Source: Patella vulgata (Eukaryota; Mollusca; Gastropoda; Patellidae). Taken from it: a stretch of 64,000 nt of DNA. The notes below the pieces were generated by a model that saw only the letters and a list, made by a program, of their open reading frames with translations, was not told the DNA's origin and searched no databases. The position numbers and the translations under genes were made by a program. Shown here piece by piece: positions 11,905 through 22,920 of the stretch; within the stretch, counting starts at the first letter, position 1, and every line of letters begins with the position of its first letter. Location of the stretch: assembly GCF_932274485.2 (NCBI RefSeq), contig NC_065885.2:33183062-33247061 (forward strand), written 5' to 3'.

Positions 11905-12790
11905 TTGAAATGTGTTAAAATAAAGCCTTAAAGTTACAACTTCATATTTTCTAAGAAAGTCAAAACATAATTATTTCTATGTCTTTTGCTCAATAGGTTG
12001 TCAACTCACTATTATACGATCATAGGTTATCTTTCTCACACTTAAAAATCTACACACCAGAAATATAACACAATTACCTCCCTTGTTTTCCTATTCCCCA
12101 CCATGGATTTAGCTATCTTCAAATGTTTGAATTTGAAGTTGAAAATGATATTTTTGCTAATTTCTCAACTGGCAATAGTGAATTATAGGATTAAAAGGAT
12201 TATTCTTTAACAAGGTAGGACTGTTTATAGATACCATCTATTTTAGGGCTTTATTTTAATACATTTTAAAAATATAACTTAAAAATATGAAATTGTATCT
12301 TTGAAACACATGAAATCTATACACAGTCCTACTTAAGAATAATCCTATTAATCCAAAAATTCACTTTTACATTATCAGTTGACCAATTGGCAAATATATC
12401 ATTTTCAAATTGAAACATCAACGTTGAGGTTCGCCAATTCCAGGGAGTGGTGTTATTATTAGAACAATATGACGTGCAGATTTTCTTGGTCAAATCCGTC
12501 ATCATTATTCTTATCTGTTTGATCAAAGACCTTGACAATCAAGACAACTCCCACAGATTTCCCCATTGCCATTATGCAGACTTAGTTTTCCAGTGAAAAG
12601 AAACTAAATAATTTCCAAGTACCACTGTTGAGTAGAAAAATTTCAAATTCCCATGTGCTAGAATGATACCTATGATTGTATAATAGTGATTCAAAAGGCA
12701 AAAGATATAGAAATAATTGTGTTTTGACTACTTAGAAAATATGCAATTATCACTTTAAAACTGTTTAACAGATAGCAAATTTCGTAATTT
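11905..12790. repeat. Long degenerate inverted repeat (fold-back) with ~70-bp loop
   Basis: The left arm (about 11930-12236) and right arm (about 12311-12770) are reverse complements. Matching blocks include GATTAAAAGGATTATTCTT against GATTAATAGGATTATTCTT, AGGACTGT-TATAGAT, and further out GTCAAAACAYAATTATTTCT and TCACTATTATA-ATCATAGG. The right arm holds about 150 extra bases. Divergence between arms implies considerable age. No transposase or clear target duplication was seen. Confidence 0.75.
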
Positions 12791-12837
12791 CAGATCATAA
12801 AATTCTGAATTTCAGAGGGGTTCTTCATTGCCACATT

Positions 12838-12840
12838 AAA

Positions 12841-12875
<35 letters not shown>

Positions 12876-13146
12876 GAGAGAGAGATATTTTAGGATTAAT
12901 GTCCACTCAACACAAAGTAAGTCATTTCAGGACTAAATTAACATATGGTTCAATTTTTATTTCAATAAAAGCTTGCGGGAAGGGGTCTTGTAGGGGTTTT
13001 TAGCAGTGGGAGGAAAACGGAGGACCCAAACCCACGACGTTGGACAGGCAACCTACAACTTGTCACATTCAAGCAGAAAATTGAAACCACTCCACTTGAC
13101 TCAATGACAGACCATCACTCGCACACGTCAAACCACTAGACCATCC
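12838..13146 (-). repeat. SINE-B copy with (GA)n tail
   Basis: Minus-oriented. It begins at the left with a 48-base GA tract interrupted by one GC step, then TAATGTCCACTCAACAC (the complement of the GTGGACGTTAAACC end). It contains AGCAGTGGGAGGAAAACGGAG, TTGGACAGGC and CTTGACTCAATGACAGACC. The head side ends near CCACTAGACCATCC. Confidence 0.85.
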
Positions 13147-13149
13147 ATT

Positions 13150-13569
13150 GAAAAGTCCCACCAATTTATCTAAAATATCACCTAAAACTTCATCTTTTTT
13201 ATATTACAAGATCAAAGCTAGATATTTGTAATCAGAACATTCAAAATATCAACAGGATTGTTCTGTATTCTTTGTGAATAATCTTATCATATTTTTTTAA
13301 AATTCGATTGAGAATTCTGTGCTGTTTTCAAAGATAGCTATAGGTTACCTGGCAACAAGACAAATGCTGTCAGCAGCATTGTCTCTATCATTCAGACAAA
13401 TATTTTACAAATATTAGTTTCGATGGGTTGTTAACACTAGAGCATATCTATGTCATTGGCTAGAATATCCAGTCTTTTATGTTTTCATATGTGTTTTTGG
13501 CTTTTGATAAGAGAGCTAAATCAAATTTGGTGGCAACTACATGTAACTGAAACCCCTTCAATTCACTTG
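13150..13569. other. Unassigned intronic stretch
   Basis: No gene recognised. GGTTACCTGGCAACAAGACA at about 13345 resembles the GCCAGGCAACAAAACATA phrase of the Rep-D-associated repeats. Confidence 0.35.
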
Positions 13570-13765
13570 ATTTGATATTTGTTTATTTGGTGCAATGTCT
13601 ATTTTTCTGTCTTGTCCGCAGGTTTATCTTGTAGATTTTTGTTTTGCGTGTAGTGCGGTCCTCTACTGTTTGTATGAATGTAATGAGTTGTCTATGTATT
13701 ATTGAATGCATGCTGTCCTTCATGGACGTTTTGATGCAATAAACATCTTATCTTATATAACATTT
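13570..13765 (+). repeat. Probable non-LTR retrotransposon 3' end
   Basis: Related to 40860-40960: both share a T/G-rich block with CTTGTCCRYAGRTTT, TCTTGT and GTGTRGTGCRGTCC. This copy ends in AATAAACATCTTATCTTATA, the A-rich short-motif tail expected of a CR1/L2-type element. No protein text is left, so the assignment rests on the tail and the dispersed copies. Confidence 0.4.
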
Positions 13766-14149
13766 ACTGTTTGCAGTTACAGAGCATAATAAAGGAACTA
13801 ATTAAATAGCCCTGAAACAAGATATTGACCCCAATGAAATTACTTTAAGAATTATCATTTGATGTGGTTGATTATCCAGTGAAATATTGTCAAATATGGA
13901 CAATTGGCTCATAAACTTGGTATGTGGAAGATTAAGAGGGTCTGGGTGTCCGAGACTAACAGCAGCCAATTGCAAGTCATACATCCATCTACAAAAAGTT
14001 GTCATTAGTCAAATAAAAAGCAACTGGTGTCTGGTTGTACAACATAGGCATAATCAAGGGTAATAACTCTAGCAGTATTTATCAAAAACTTTCAAATTTA
14101 GTATATAAAATGCAATAATCGAAAAAAAAAGAATACAAGGTGTAAATGA

Positions 14150-14372
14150 CAGACAGCCAACCAGCTGCTTAGCCCAAGCAGAAAATTTTCATTATCAAAC
14201 TCAGTCAAGATATTCACCTAATGGACATCTAAACCAACTATAACATTCTTCCCCAATTAGAAGCAGAGTTATTCTGTCCCTAAAAGTGTGACGTACAGAC
14301 AAACATACCGACTGATGGACAAACCCATGTCAATAGTCTGCTGCTTTCATAGAAAGGCATGGGACAATTAGA
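14150..14372 (+). repeat. Rep-G fragment (3' part)
   Basis: Contains AGCTGCTTAGCCCAAGCAGAAAA, TTCACCTAATGGACATCTA, CAATTAGAAGCAGAGTTATT, then a GTGTGACGTACAGACAAAC end and a degraded GGCATGGGACAATTA terminus that corresponds to GGCGGGGGACAA in other copies. Confidence 0.75.
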
Positions 14373-14439
14373 AATTGATAGTCACTGGCTCACTATACAG
14401 GACTTCCAGGATTTGATGTCGGTATTGATTGATAAAGTT

Positions 14440-14960
14440 CACTATTATTTTCAACCATGGCTTCCTTTTGTCAGTAGTGCAGAATAGAGGACTGGAAAGG
14501 AACAGTGTCTAGTTTTTCAGATGGGACAGTAGAAATTTGATGAAGAATAGGCGGAAACAGGTAGCTCCTTATTCATTTTTGGAAGCAGGTCTCCGATCCG
14601 CAGACAAGACCTTTGGCACCCATTTTGCAGAAACTTTTTGTCATTCTTAACTCGTTGCCGATAATGTGCTCAACACTGGAAATATGTCAAGTGATCAATC
14701 ATAGATCAGCCATCACCATGCACCTGAGTAATGTTTTCTTGAACGGTTGCTGTTGATGGCCTTCAAGGATGTGGGGTCATCTTCAAGGCTGTATTTGCCA
14801 CGCCTAAATTCTGCAGCCCACTTCTTTGGAGACCATGTCGGCATGTATCTAGCTGTGTTGGAGTTAGTCTTTTCAGTTGCAGGTACTTGATGACTGCCCT
14901 GTAGCCAGTTTTGTCCATTTCTGGTGATTTCAATAAGCCAATTGATCTATCCTTTTCAGG
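14440..14960 (-). pseudogene. Decayed mariner-family transposase, N-terminal half
   Basis: Minus-strand text encodes MDKTGYRAVIKYLQLKRLTP at about 14921-14862. It continues, after a frame change, as KKWAAEFRRGKYSLEDDPTS (about 14830-14770), then SVEHIIGNELRMTK and KVSAKWVPKVLSADRRPASK (about 14680-14570). These match the HTH domain of mariner-type transposases (Y-R-AVI-K-L-L-G-TP ... KWAAEF-RG--SLEDDPRSG) and the following SVH-IL--LGM-KVSA-WVP-L segment. At least three stops or frame changes lie between the blocks, and the DDD catalytic domain is not visible. No terminal repeats were located. Confidence 0.75.
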
Positions 14961-15224
14961 CTTAGAACTATTCAGCTAGCCCTCATATCAATCAGTAAAT
15001 AGCAAGATTGAATTGTGGACGATTTTCTGATGGACATACAATCAATATATGACAACATACATTCTTTAATTGGTTTGTGATACCTGTTTCTATTGATTGC
15101 AAGTTTCTAACATTTCAATGTGGGCAAACATAAAGTCAAAATTGGTCTCAAAAGTCAGTTCAGTATGTAGATTACAGAAAATGTATCAATTCATTTGCAT
15201 ATTTAAGCTGGGTCAAAAGGACTG

Positions 15225-15463
15225 AGTGTATTATTTACATCTTATACTTATATTATTTGAATCTCCTAAAAAAGTATATTTGTCTAGAATCTAAGACAAA
15301 TATAAATGAATCTACATAAGGCGGAATTGAGCATGGTATAACATGGCCCACAATGACAATCACTGAACAAATGTGATCAATATATTATGTGCATCTTATA
15401 TTTGGATCCTCGTAAAAAAATCGATTTGTAAAGAAACTAGGCAAAATATAAATGCATTAGAAA
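15225..15463. repeat. Short tandem repeat, ~155-bp unit
   Basis: The block ATTATTTACATCTTATAYTT recurs as ATTATGTGCATCTTATATTT 155 bp later, each followed by TCCTMGTAAAAAA and a TATAAATG segment. A further partial unit (AATCCACACAAGGAGGGACA) resumes at 16493 beyond the hAT-like element, against AATCTACATAAGGCGGAATT in the first unit. The array was therefore split by later insertions. Confidence 0.6.
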
Positions 15464-15497
15464 TGAAATGAAATGAAATGGGGTTTAACGTCCTACT
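15464..15497 (-). repeat. SINE-A 3' tail only (extreme 5' truncation)
   Basis: Only the last 34 or so bases of SINE-A are present: three AAATG units followed by GGGGTTTAACGTCCTACT. This is the extreme 5' truncation expected of target-primed reverse transcription. Confidence 0.7.
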
Positions 15498-15505
15498 AAA
15501 TAAAT

Positions 15506-16492
15506 TAGAGCTAGGCGATATTTAAAACCATCACAGAAATAAAAAAACGTCAAAAATACTGTTTTCACCAAAATATCGAAAAAACGAACATACCGCGATA
15601 TCGCGGTTTTGATTTTTCTGGATGATATTTAATGTAAATACTGAAAAAAATGTCTTCCTTTTTATGTTATTTACGATATTTTATTGCTTAATGATGAATA
15701 AATTGCAATAAATACTGTTATAAACTCTTGAGTGTTCATTCCACGAAGTCTGCAAATGCCGCTCACTTTTCCACCCGACCAATACCGTTAGAATTATCCC
15801 TGCTTCTGTTCAATTTCTATGCATCTTGATGAATTGTTTTTACCGATGCTTTGATTTTCCAAAATAATTAAATTTTAATTAAGCAGAAATATAAATAATG
15901 CCAACTATATTAACAGTTCCGGTAGACTGATTATCATTCAGCGTCGGACGTGTCATGGCGGTCCGTGATCCGGAAATAAATATTTGACTAAATCAATGAA
16001 CACATTTAAACATAGCACTTATGTTTTATAGTTTAATTTAGTATTCTTGTATTGTATAATGCATTTTCAAGAATAAAGTGTGCTTGAATAAGAAAAACGA
16101 GTTTGCAAGGGTAAATGAATAGCATCCAAGTAGCTATAAAAACATGCACTGTCGAAAGAACGCAAGCTTTTTGAAATGTTTTTTGTACCTCCTTCATGTA
16201 AATATTCTTAATTTAAATAAAATATCATAATTAATATATTGAAAATTAAAACTGTAATAAGTCCCCGTGACTAGGTAGATCAGTGTTTGAACCAGCTCAT
16301 TAAATTTTGTTTGAAAATTCGGTAGGCCTACTGTAGCCCATAAGTATATGCTAAAAAAAATTAATAATATTATTGACTACAAGTGAATACTCTGGGTGTA
16401 TTTTTTTAACTTTCTATGCATGTTTATTTACATGTAAAAAGTGATAAACTGAAATTATTGATATCGGTTTCAAGGGATATCACCCAGCTCTA
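15506..16492. mobile_element. hAT-like non-autonomous element, 987 bp
   Basis: The terminal inverted repeats are TAGAGCTAGGCGATAT at the left and, read inward from the right, TAGAGCTGGGTGATAT. They are flanked by 8-bp target copies AAATAAAT (15498-15505) and AAATGAAT (16493-16500), one mismatch. An 8-bp duplication with TAGRGCT-type termini is characteristic of the hAT superfamily. Subterminal sequence is rich in GATATCG palindromes (ACCGCGATATCGCGGTTT near 15593). No transposase ORF is seen, so it must have been moved in trans. Confidence 0.8.
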
Positions 16493-16500
16493 AAATGAAT

Positions 16501-17302
16501 CCACACAAGGAGGGACACATAACATCTATTTCTGTGTCTTTTGTAAACTGATTGCATTAGGTCATGTCCAAGTTTTATCAGTGATTTATATTAGATTCTT
16601 TCCCAAGATGAACAGAATATGAGGTTTTTTTTTACAATAGTGAAGATAATTAATGCCAATAAAGTATGATCAAATCTTATCATGTTTATGTCAAAAACTC
16701 TTTTGACATTAAATCTATATCTCTGATTTCATAACAGCAAAAAATACAAATATGGAATTATTGATAATAAAAATGGGATTAAAAATGGTGTTGTGCTGCT
16801 GCAACAATTCTAGGATACCTTAATGTATCAGATTTCCCCCACTTAATCATGTGCCAGAAAATGCAAGAAAAACTGGTGCAGTGAAAAATGCGGAGTTTTA
16901 TTGATTCGACATCAACTGTAAAAATATACTTGTCTGCCTGAACTATTTTTAATATCGCTAAAGTTAAAACCTTACAATGCTGGCAAACAAAATGTCATTG
17001 TGATCTCTCTCTATTTGTAATATTGGCATTTTTCCAACTTGGATTCAGTCACTATAAATGAATTATTGAGTTATTTTTTTTTTAATATAATGATATATCT
17101 GTTTGAAAACAGCTACATTAGAGACCAAAAAAATCTATATATCCCAAAAGTATTTACATCTCAAAAGAATACAAATGGTAAAAGTATCTTTATTAAAGTC
17201 ATCAAAATTTTTTTTTAAAAAAACATGTATGCATCAAATAATGATGATGTTCATTACCTTTGATAGATCTATATAGTTCTGGAAAGCTATTTTTATACCT
17301 TC
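16501..17302. other. Unassigned intronic stretch
   Basis: AT-rich with homopolymer runs. No gene or repeat partner was recognised beyond the short tandem unit at its left edge. Confidence 0.35.
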
Positions 17303-17432
17303 CACGATGTTGGAAAGGCAACCCTACTCCTTGTCACATACAAACAGGGAATCGAAACTCTGGCACTTGACTCAATGACAGACCTTATCATGCAATACGC
17401 ACACGTTAACCATTTGGCAACCCAACCCCCAT
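17303..17432 (-). repeat. SINE-B fragment
   Basis: Minus-oriented middle and head region only: ACGATGTTGGAAAGGCAACC, TACTCCTTGTCACATACAAA, CTTGACTCAATGACAGACC and ACGCACACGTTAACCATTTG. The 3' tail part is absent. Confidence 0.75.
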
Positions 17433-17439
17433 CACTAAT

Positions 17440-18060
17440 TTAAATAATCCATATGAATTTCATAGAGATCAAATGATTACAAGTGCCATAACTCACAAAC
17501 TAAAATAATGCATATAAATTTCATACAAATTGAATGATAACGTTTGTCATTAGAGTGTTCACAATGTTCTACAAAGTGAACAACGGCCATGACGCCAGAA
17601 GTAAGGAACAAAAATTGTTGAAATTCAATAGGATTTTTCATCTCACAAATTTAACTAATGTAGATAAATTTCATGCACATTCGTTACACTAATTTGCACA
17701 ATTCATATCAATTCCATACAGATCAAATGAAAACTTTTGTAGTTGGAGCGTTTACAACATTCTACATAGCAAAACAAGGGAAACAATGCAAGAAGTAATT
17801 AATAAAATTTGATGAAATTATTTAGGCTTCTTTATTTGTTTTAGTAATCCAAATAATGTACATAAATTTCATACAGAGCATATGATGACTTCAGTCGTTG
17901 CTACTAGAGCATTCATAAGGTTCTAAAAAGTGAAACAAGGGCCATAATTCTAGAATTAATAAAAGGACATTGCTGAAATTCAATGGTTTCTTCATCTCAT
18001 TTTTGTTAACAAACATTTAAAAAAAATCTGATGATAAATGTAGTCTGCAGCATGGTTTCC
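17440..18060 (+). repeat. Rep-D tandem units
   Basis: Four or so diverged units, each with AATAATGCATATAAATTTCA or a variant, CAAATTGAATGATAAC-like text, a CATT-GAGCGTTCACAA block and AAAACAAGGGCCATAATTCT. Spacing is about 150-180 bp. The same unit occurs at 45240-45735, 57400-58150 and 62250-62880. Confidence 0.75.
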
Positions 18061-18733
18061 AAGTCAGCTGTATATGCCGGTCGAGACAGAGGGCTATGCA
18101 AAATGACTGTAACTAGATCTGACCCATTGGTCATTTTGCACGCCGTAAAAAAAAATTGTTTTTGTTTTTTTTCAAATCCTAATTTTCTAACAAGCGATCG
18201 ACCTCCACACAATAACTATAAAATTGAACAGCCAGAACAGAATAATGCACACATACAGAAGCCACATGATCTCATGATTGGTGTTATAAAGTTCTATACA
18301 TAGTCATCAACAGATTATGCCGAATGTTGTCTCATTATTCATGAGTGTCTGATAGAACAACAATAAAAGTTAATTAATATGTGGGAATCTTATCAATGGC
18401 GTGAAATGGTCCATTGTTAGTCATTCACTATTAGAACACCCGCATATTGCCCACATGTCATAAGCATTTTCTAGAACAAAGCCACTTTACTGTTATTAAG
18501 GTCCTGCAAGGTCCTGCACGATGTAAACAAGATTATTATGTATGATGTTCGACAAAAGGCAATCAGATATGAAGTACTACTCTTTGAATCCAACCAACTG
18601 TCATTATCAAATAAAAACAGCATAGAAAGTACGTAAATACTCAACAACGTACATGTTGGGAGAAAAATTCATTATACTTTTTTGTACAGTGGTATTACGG
18701 CCTTGTGGGAATTGTAGAAATAAAATCTAGAGA
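18061..18733. other. Unassigned intronic stretch
   Basis: No gene recognised. GGTCCTGCA is directly repeated near 18501-18520. The frames present are short and lack splice or family support. Confidence 0.35.
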
Positions 18734-20852
18734 TTAGTTAACTTGCTCACCGAAAAATTAAGAAAATTACGTATATTCCAGTGCTATTGTGTATAATATT
18801 GATAATTTCACGTGTTGCAAGAATGTCGTGTATATATGGTTACTCTTATTATACACAACGATATATTAGGTGGCGCTAGTATCAATAGCTGTGAAGTTAG
18901 TTATCCGCTAGTTAATTACTGTAAAACATGAAATTATTGCGAGCATGAAATTATTGCGAAAATTGCGTGCGAGGCCCTCTCGCAATAATTTCATGTTCGC
19001 AATAATTTCGTTAAAATGTCGGCCATATTGAATTAACCCCCCGCCTCATTACTCTTCACAAGAAAGAGTCCCAATAAGTACATTAGAATCTGTATGAGCA
19101 GCCACTCCTTTTCAGCAGCATCTCCTTGTAAGCGGTCACGATAAATTCCCCCCCCCCCCGGTAAAAATTCTGTTGTTTCATCTCTTTATTCAACAGTCAC
19201 TCCTCTAACGCGGCCAGCGGTCACTATTACAAATAAATTCAACAAAACATCGCCCATTCAACGGCCATTGTTCTCTTTTACCATCTTGTCGTTCTTTGTA
19301 ACACCCCCGCTAATCCCGTGAGTAGTAGTTAATTAACTGGATCCCCACTGATCAGGTAAAAAGAAATGTAACCCGGGATTATCTATTAATTAATCTTTTG
19401 TTTTTTTCACGCGTAACCACACATTATTTGATACTGATTGAATAAAATAAAAGTACCGAGTTTTGTCATGATCATCTAGTATCTCTTTTCCATTGCCACT
19501 TTATTGTTAAACAGACGTTTTAGTGCCTCCTATAATATTACATACAAAGTTACATCCCCTGTAAATAGGAGATAAAATTAGCGGTGTTTTTTTGTTCATG
19601 TGCTTTTTTGATAAAATAAAATTAATTCATCGATGGATAATGGATAAATATTATCGAATGCATCACAATGGTAGACAGTAGTATCGAAGGTTGGTACAAA
19701 ATGACAAGTTTACACTATTTGCTGTTACTAATGATCACCAATCAACCGATGTTTTAAAGAGCCGACTGTCACCTCAAAGCTATAATCCTCAATAGTTGTT
19801 TATTTACTGTTACTAATGATCACCAATCAACCGATGTTTTGAAGAGCCAACTGTCACCTCAAAATTAACATTCTACCACATTTTATTGACAAATTTACTA
19901 AAAAAAATTATTTAAATTCGCAATAATTTCATGTCGCAATAATTTTTTCCCCACTATAGAAATTCGCAATAATTTCATGTCGCAATTATGTTTCACCACC
20001 CCAACTCGCAATAATTTCATGTTTTACAATAGTTATTCATTATTAGGATTATGTCACAATTCTGCGGTCCATAACGCCACAAGAGATAGTCTAAAAACGA
20101 TAAATGTGAGAAATATACCGTGGATAATTATATATTTATCTTCATTTCGAAGTTATTGTATTACAAATCAAAATTATCCAGATCAGTCTGTTTTCAATAG
20201 AGCACGTGGTAATACGTGTGAGGTACTAGAATGATTTTTCCATGGCCAATTCAGCTATTTCGATTATTTAAGTAGCCAAAAGGGAATAATTATCATAAGC
20301 CTAAATAATATTTCATTTTTAAGTCCAATATATAATTTTTTGTGTACACCATACTGACTAAGTGGTATAGACACGTGAATTGACAATACCCTACCACGAA
20401 TAAAAAACATGAAATATGAATTATTTTGCGATGTTTTTGTGTGTTATCTAAAATGACCAGCAGTGAAAATTTTGAAGTGGAAGCCTTGGTCTGCAGAGTA
20501 TTCACAAGAATTCTAGAATTGATTAACAGATTTTGTCTCACTATTTTAACAACATTATAAATAGATCAGATGATAAATGTAGTCTGCAGACGATGGGCAG
20601 ATGGACTGACGGACAGGAGCAACGACAATATACAACCATATTTCAATGTGGGAGTATAAAAAGTAGGATCTTAGTGGGTTCTGATAGAAATTCAATGTGA
20701 ATGTTACAATTCATTAATTCACACAATGCTTCTCGAAAAGGTTTGACAAAACATACTGATCCATTTCATTTGCTGAAAAGATTTCTAATCCTGCCAGTGC
20801 GTCTACCAGGCCACAAAATTTCAGACATTGTCGTAACCAGAGAACAAGTTAC
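18734..20852. repeat. Duplicated ~1-kb block, copy 1 (interrupted)
   Basis: Homologous over about 1.0 kb to 24367-25371, from TTAACTTGCTCACCGAAAAA to ATTGTCGTAACCAGAGAAC. Identity is high, with scattered substitutions and small indels. This copy is split by a 1,115-bp element at 18915-20029. A 30-bp segment (after TTTGACAAAAC) present in copy 2 is absent here. The block includes the Rep-D terminal motif ACGGACAGGAGCAACGACAA. Confidence 0.9.
18915..20029. mobile_element. 1.1-kb inverted-repeat element inserted in the duplicated block
   Basis: The terminal inverted repeats are TGTAAAACATGAAATTATTG at the left (from 18920) and the same read inward from 20029. Flanks carry TAGTTA on both sides (18909-18914, 20030-20035). 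The word CGCAATAATTTCATG or its complement occurs at least eight times, clustered at both ends as subterminal repeats. The interior has a direct repeat of about 85 bp around CTGTTACTAATGATCACC (19722, 19807) and poly-C near 19150. No transposase is recognisable. The paralogous locus at 24537-24550 lacks it. The superfamily was not identified. Confidence 0.85.
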
Positions 20853-21089
20853 CAGTTATATCTTTTGGTTCATTTGACGTAACTTTATGCAGGATATTAT
20901 ACAGTTTTCATATATCATAATCATATGCTATGATTAATATATTAACTGCAACAAATTGTAACTGAACAACAAGAGATTGTTTCCATTTTCAAATTATTTT
21001 TTCAATCTCTGATTTCTGACAACACACTAATCATACCGTTATAATCATAATTAATAATCATGTCTGATTAATATCAGTTGCTGGGTCAA
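20853..21089. other. Unassigned intronic stretch
   Basis: No feature recognised; AT-rich. Confidence 0.3.
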
Positions 21090-21395
21090 ATACAAGATAA
21101 GACAAGCCAACAATGAGGCCGATATTCCCTTGCCAGCTGCTTAGCCTAAGCAGAAAATACTCATCATTGAACTCAGTAAAGACATTAACATACTGATAAT
21201 TTCACCTTCAGTAGAAGCAGAGTTATTACGGACAGCCAGCTGCTTAGTCTAGGTAGAAAATGCTCATCATCAAATGCAGTCCAGAGATTCAACCAAGGCA
21301 CATCTACACATTTGAAACAGAGTTATTTTGTTGCCAAACAAAAAGGGTAATGGACAGCCGAAGAGATAGACAAAACAATTTTAATAGTCCCTTTG
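21090..21395 (+). repeat. Rep-G fragment, two diverged units
   Basis: Begins AGCCAACAATGAGGCCGAT, close to the Rep-G start GCCAACAGTGAGGCTGATGT. It contains two copies of the CCAGCTGCTTAG-CT-AGCAGAAAAT-CTCATCAT block and ends ACAGCCGAAGAGATAGACAA with AATTTTAATAGTCCC. Confidence 0.7.
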
Positions 21396-22128
21396 TCACC
21401 AGACATTTATAATATATTTCATTGTAATTTGCTGCTGCTATTTGGATCAGATGAAAACCCTACTTGTGCATAGAAAAGAACCTGTGATAGTTTGAAATTG
21501 AGTAACCATAATTCTTCTACTCAAATTGCAATAACAGAAATAAAAATCACCATGACTGACTCAAAATGACCAATATATTTGACCCCCCATGGCATACAGG
21601 GTCGCGGTTTAGGAAATTTTAAAAATTGAGTTATTGTTACTTTCACATTCTCCAACTCATTACCTTCAATTTGATGTATAGTGTGTTTGAAACGGGCAAA
21701 AATTGACTGAGCTCTGTCCATTCGAAGCTACCCAACTCACAAAAGTAAGTTTTGAGAAAAAGCAAGTCAAAGATTTGGTATGTTCCAAAACAAAATCCCA
21801 TAGCAACAAGGCCATTTATTTGCTGTTTTGTCGTTGTATATATCTTTCCATGGGTTTTCAGGGGTGCTGAAAACGAAAATCGTAGTAAAAATTTGATCCG
21901 ACGATTTCCGCCATTTATTTGCTATTTTGTCGTTTCAGGAGCTAGTGGTCAGGAGATTAAGATTGTTGATTGGATAATCATCAAAGAAGCCGCCACAGCT
22001 GTACGCGTGTTCATTTAACACGTAAATTAAAATAAGATTTTGCGTGTATTATTATTATTTTCAGGTACCATAACGGTATCAAAATATGAGTCCCTATAGA
22101 AATGCCAATTTCATAGTCAAGAAATACT

Positions 22129-22375
22129 TACACGTTCACTTTCGTGCATTCTGGCTTGGATGTAATTAAACAATGGCAGACTCCAGAATCGTCGCAATTC
22201 GGCTCGTTGGTCGTTCTTATTTTTCCGACCCATGGTGATAAGAGAATTTAAAAAAATAATATCCAAGATGTATTCCTTACTTTGCATGCCGTATGAAGAA
22301 GCGACAGTAAAAGGAATTCTTCTATCAATAAAATTCTCTTCGAAAAGAAAATTATTGGCCATTTTGTTTATTTCC
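22129..22375 (-). CDS. Unrecognised candidate exon(s) inside Rep-X
   Basis: An open frame in minus orientation encodes about 86 residues, MEINKMANNFLFEENFIDRR onward. Two donor-like sites fall inside it: CAAAGTAAGGA after MQSK and GAACGTGTAAGT after HESER. A second ATG in near-perfect Kozak context (CACCATGGG) starts MGRKNKNDQRAELRRFWS, ending at the second donor. Amino-acid composition looks protein-like, but no family was recognised. It could be a transposon-borne gene, a captured exon or chance. Confidence 0.25.
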
Positions 22376-22620
22376 ATTTAAGGCCTATAAATTATTTTTT
22401 TAAAGATGATATGAGATATCAAATAATTACCGCTTGGATTAATTATTCGGAGTAAATAAGGAGTTGTCGACGGCTTTATCATTGACCCGTGACAGTTGAT
22501 TAGTATTACTCAATGACACCCACCCGCATGTCGATTAATTTACATAATCAGCCACGTGGTTTGGATTAACACTCAACGGCAATCTATATACGATCAGAAT
22601 TAATTTTTTTTTGCTACTTA

Positions 22621-22847
22621 TCAGAGTGAATCGCATGTAGGTAACCAAAAACATTATCCATAATGCTTTTCACTCGGTGTCTGGGCCAATCAGCAAACGA
22701 GTTGTGTAGACAGCATAGCAACAAGCGGCGGTGGTCTATATTTTTTAGGGGTTTTAAAACTCGATTGTATCCATTCAAAATCAATTCATCGACATTCATT
22801 TGATCATATTTGTAATCTAGAGATTCTCTGCTTAACAACGATGCCAA
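22621..22847 (-). CDS. Unrecognised small ORF inside Rep-X
   Basis: An open frame in minus orientation, first ATG giving MNVDELILNGYNRVLKPLKN and ending FGYLHAIHSDK then stop, 61 residues from that ATG. An in-frame stop lies just before the non-ATG upstream extension. It lies upstream, on the same strand, of the frame at 22129-22375. No homology was recognised. It has no repeat partner in the deleted copy at 55 kb. Confidence 0.25.
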
Positions 22848-22920
22848 TTATTATGCAAATGGAATGACCGGCCGTTCCGCAGCGAGCGAAGAAAAATAAC
22901 TAATTTCGCATAGAATTTTA

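Larger units (their letters stand above)
21540..22920 (-). repeat. Dispersed repeat 'Rep-X', long copy with possible internal ORFs
   Basis: The minus strand here matches 55130-55880 plus in three blocks: TGAAATTAGTTATTTTTCTT at one end (22920 side), ACACGYGTACAGCTGTG with CCATCTTAATCTCCTGAC-like text, and GACAGAGCTCAGTCAATTTT with AACAATAACTCAATTTT at the other end. This copy has about 840 bp (roughly 22030-22870) missing from the 55-kb copy. The extra part includes two open frames treated separately. A local repeat of AAATAGCAAATAAATGGC occurs twice (about 21810, 21910). Confidence 0.7.

Noticed and set aside
12329-12538. 69-residue minus-strand frame in the inverted repeat
   Set aside because: The matching arm does not conserve the frame, so coding is not supported.
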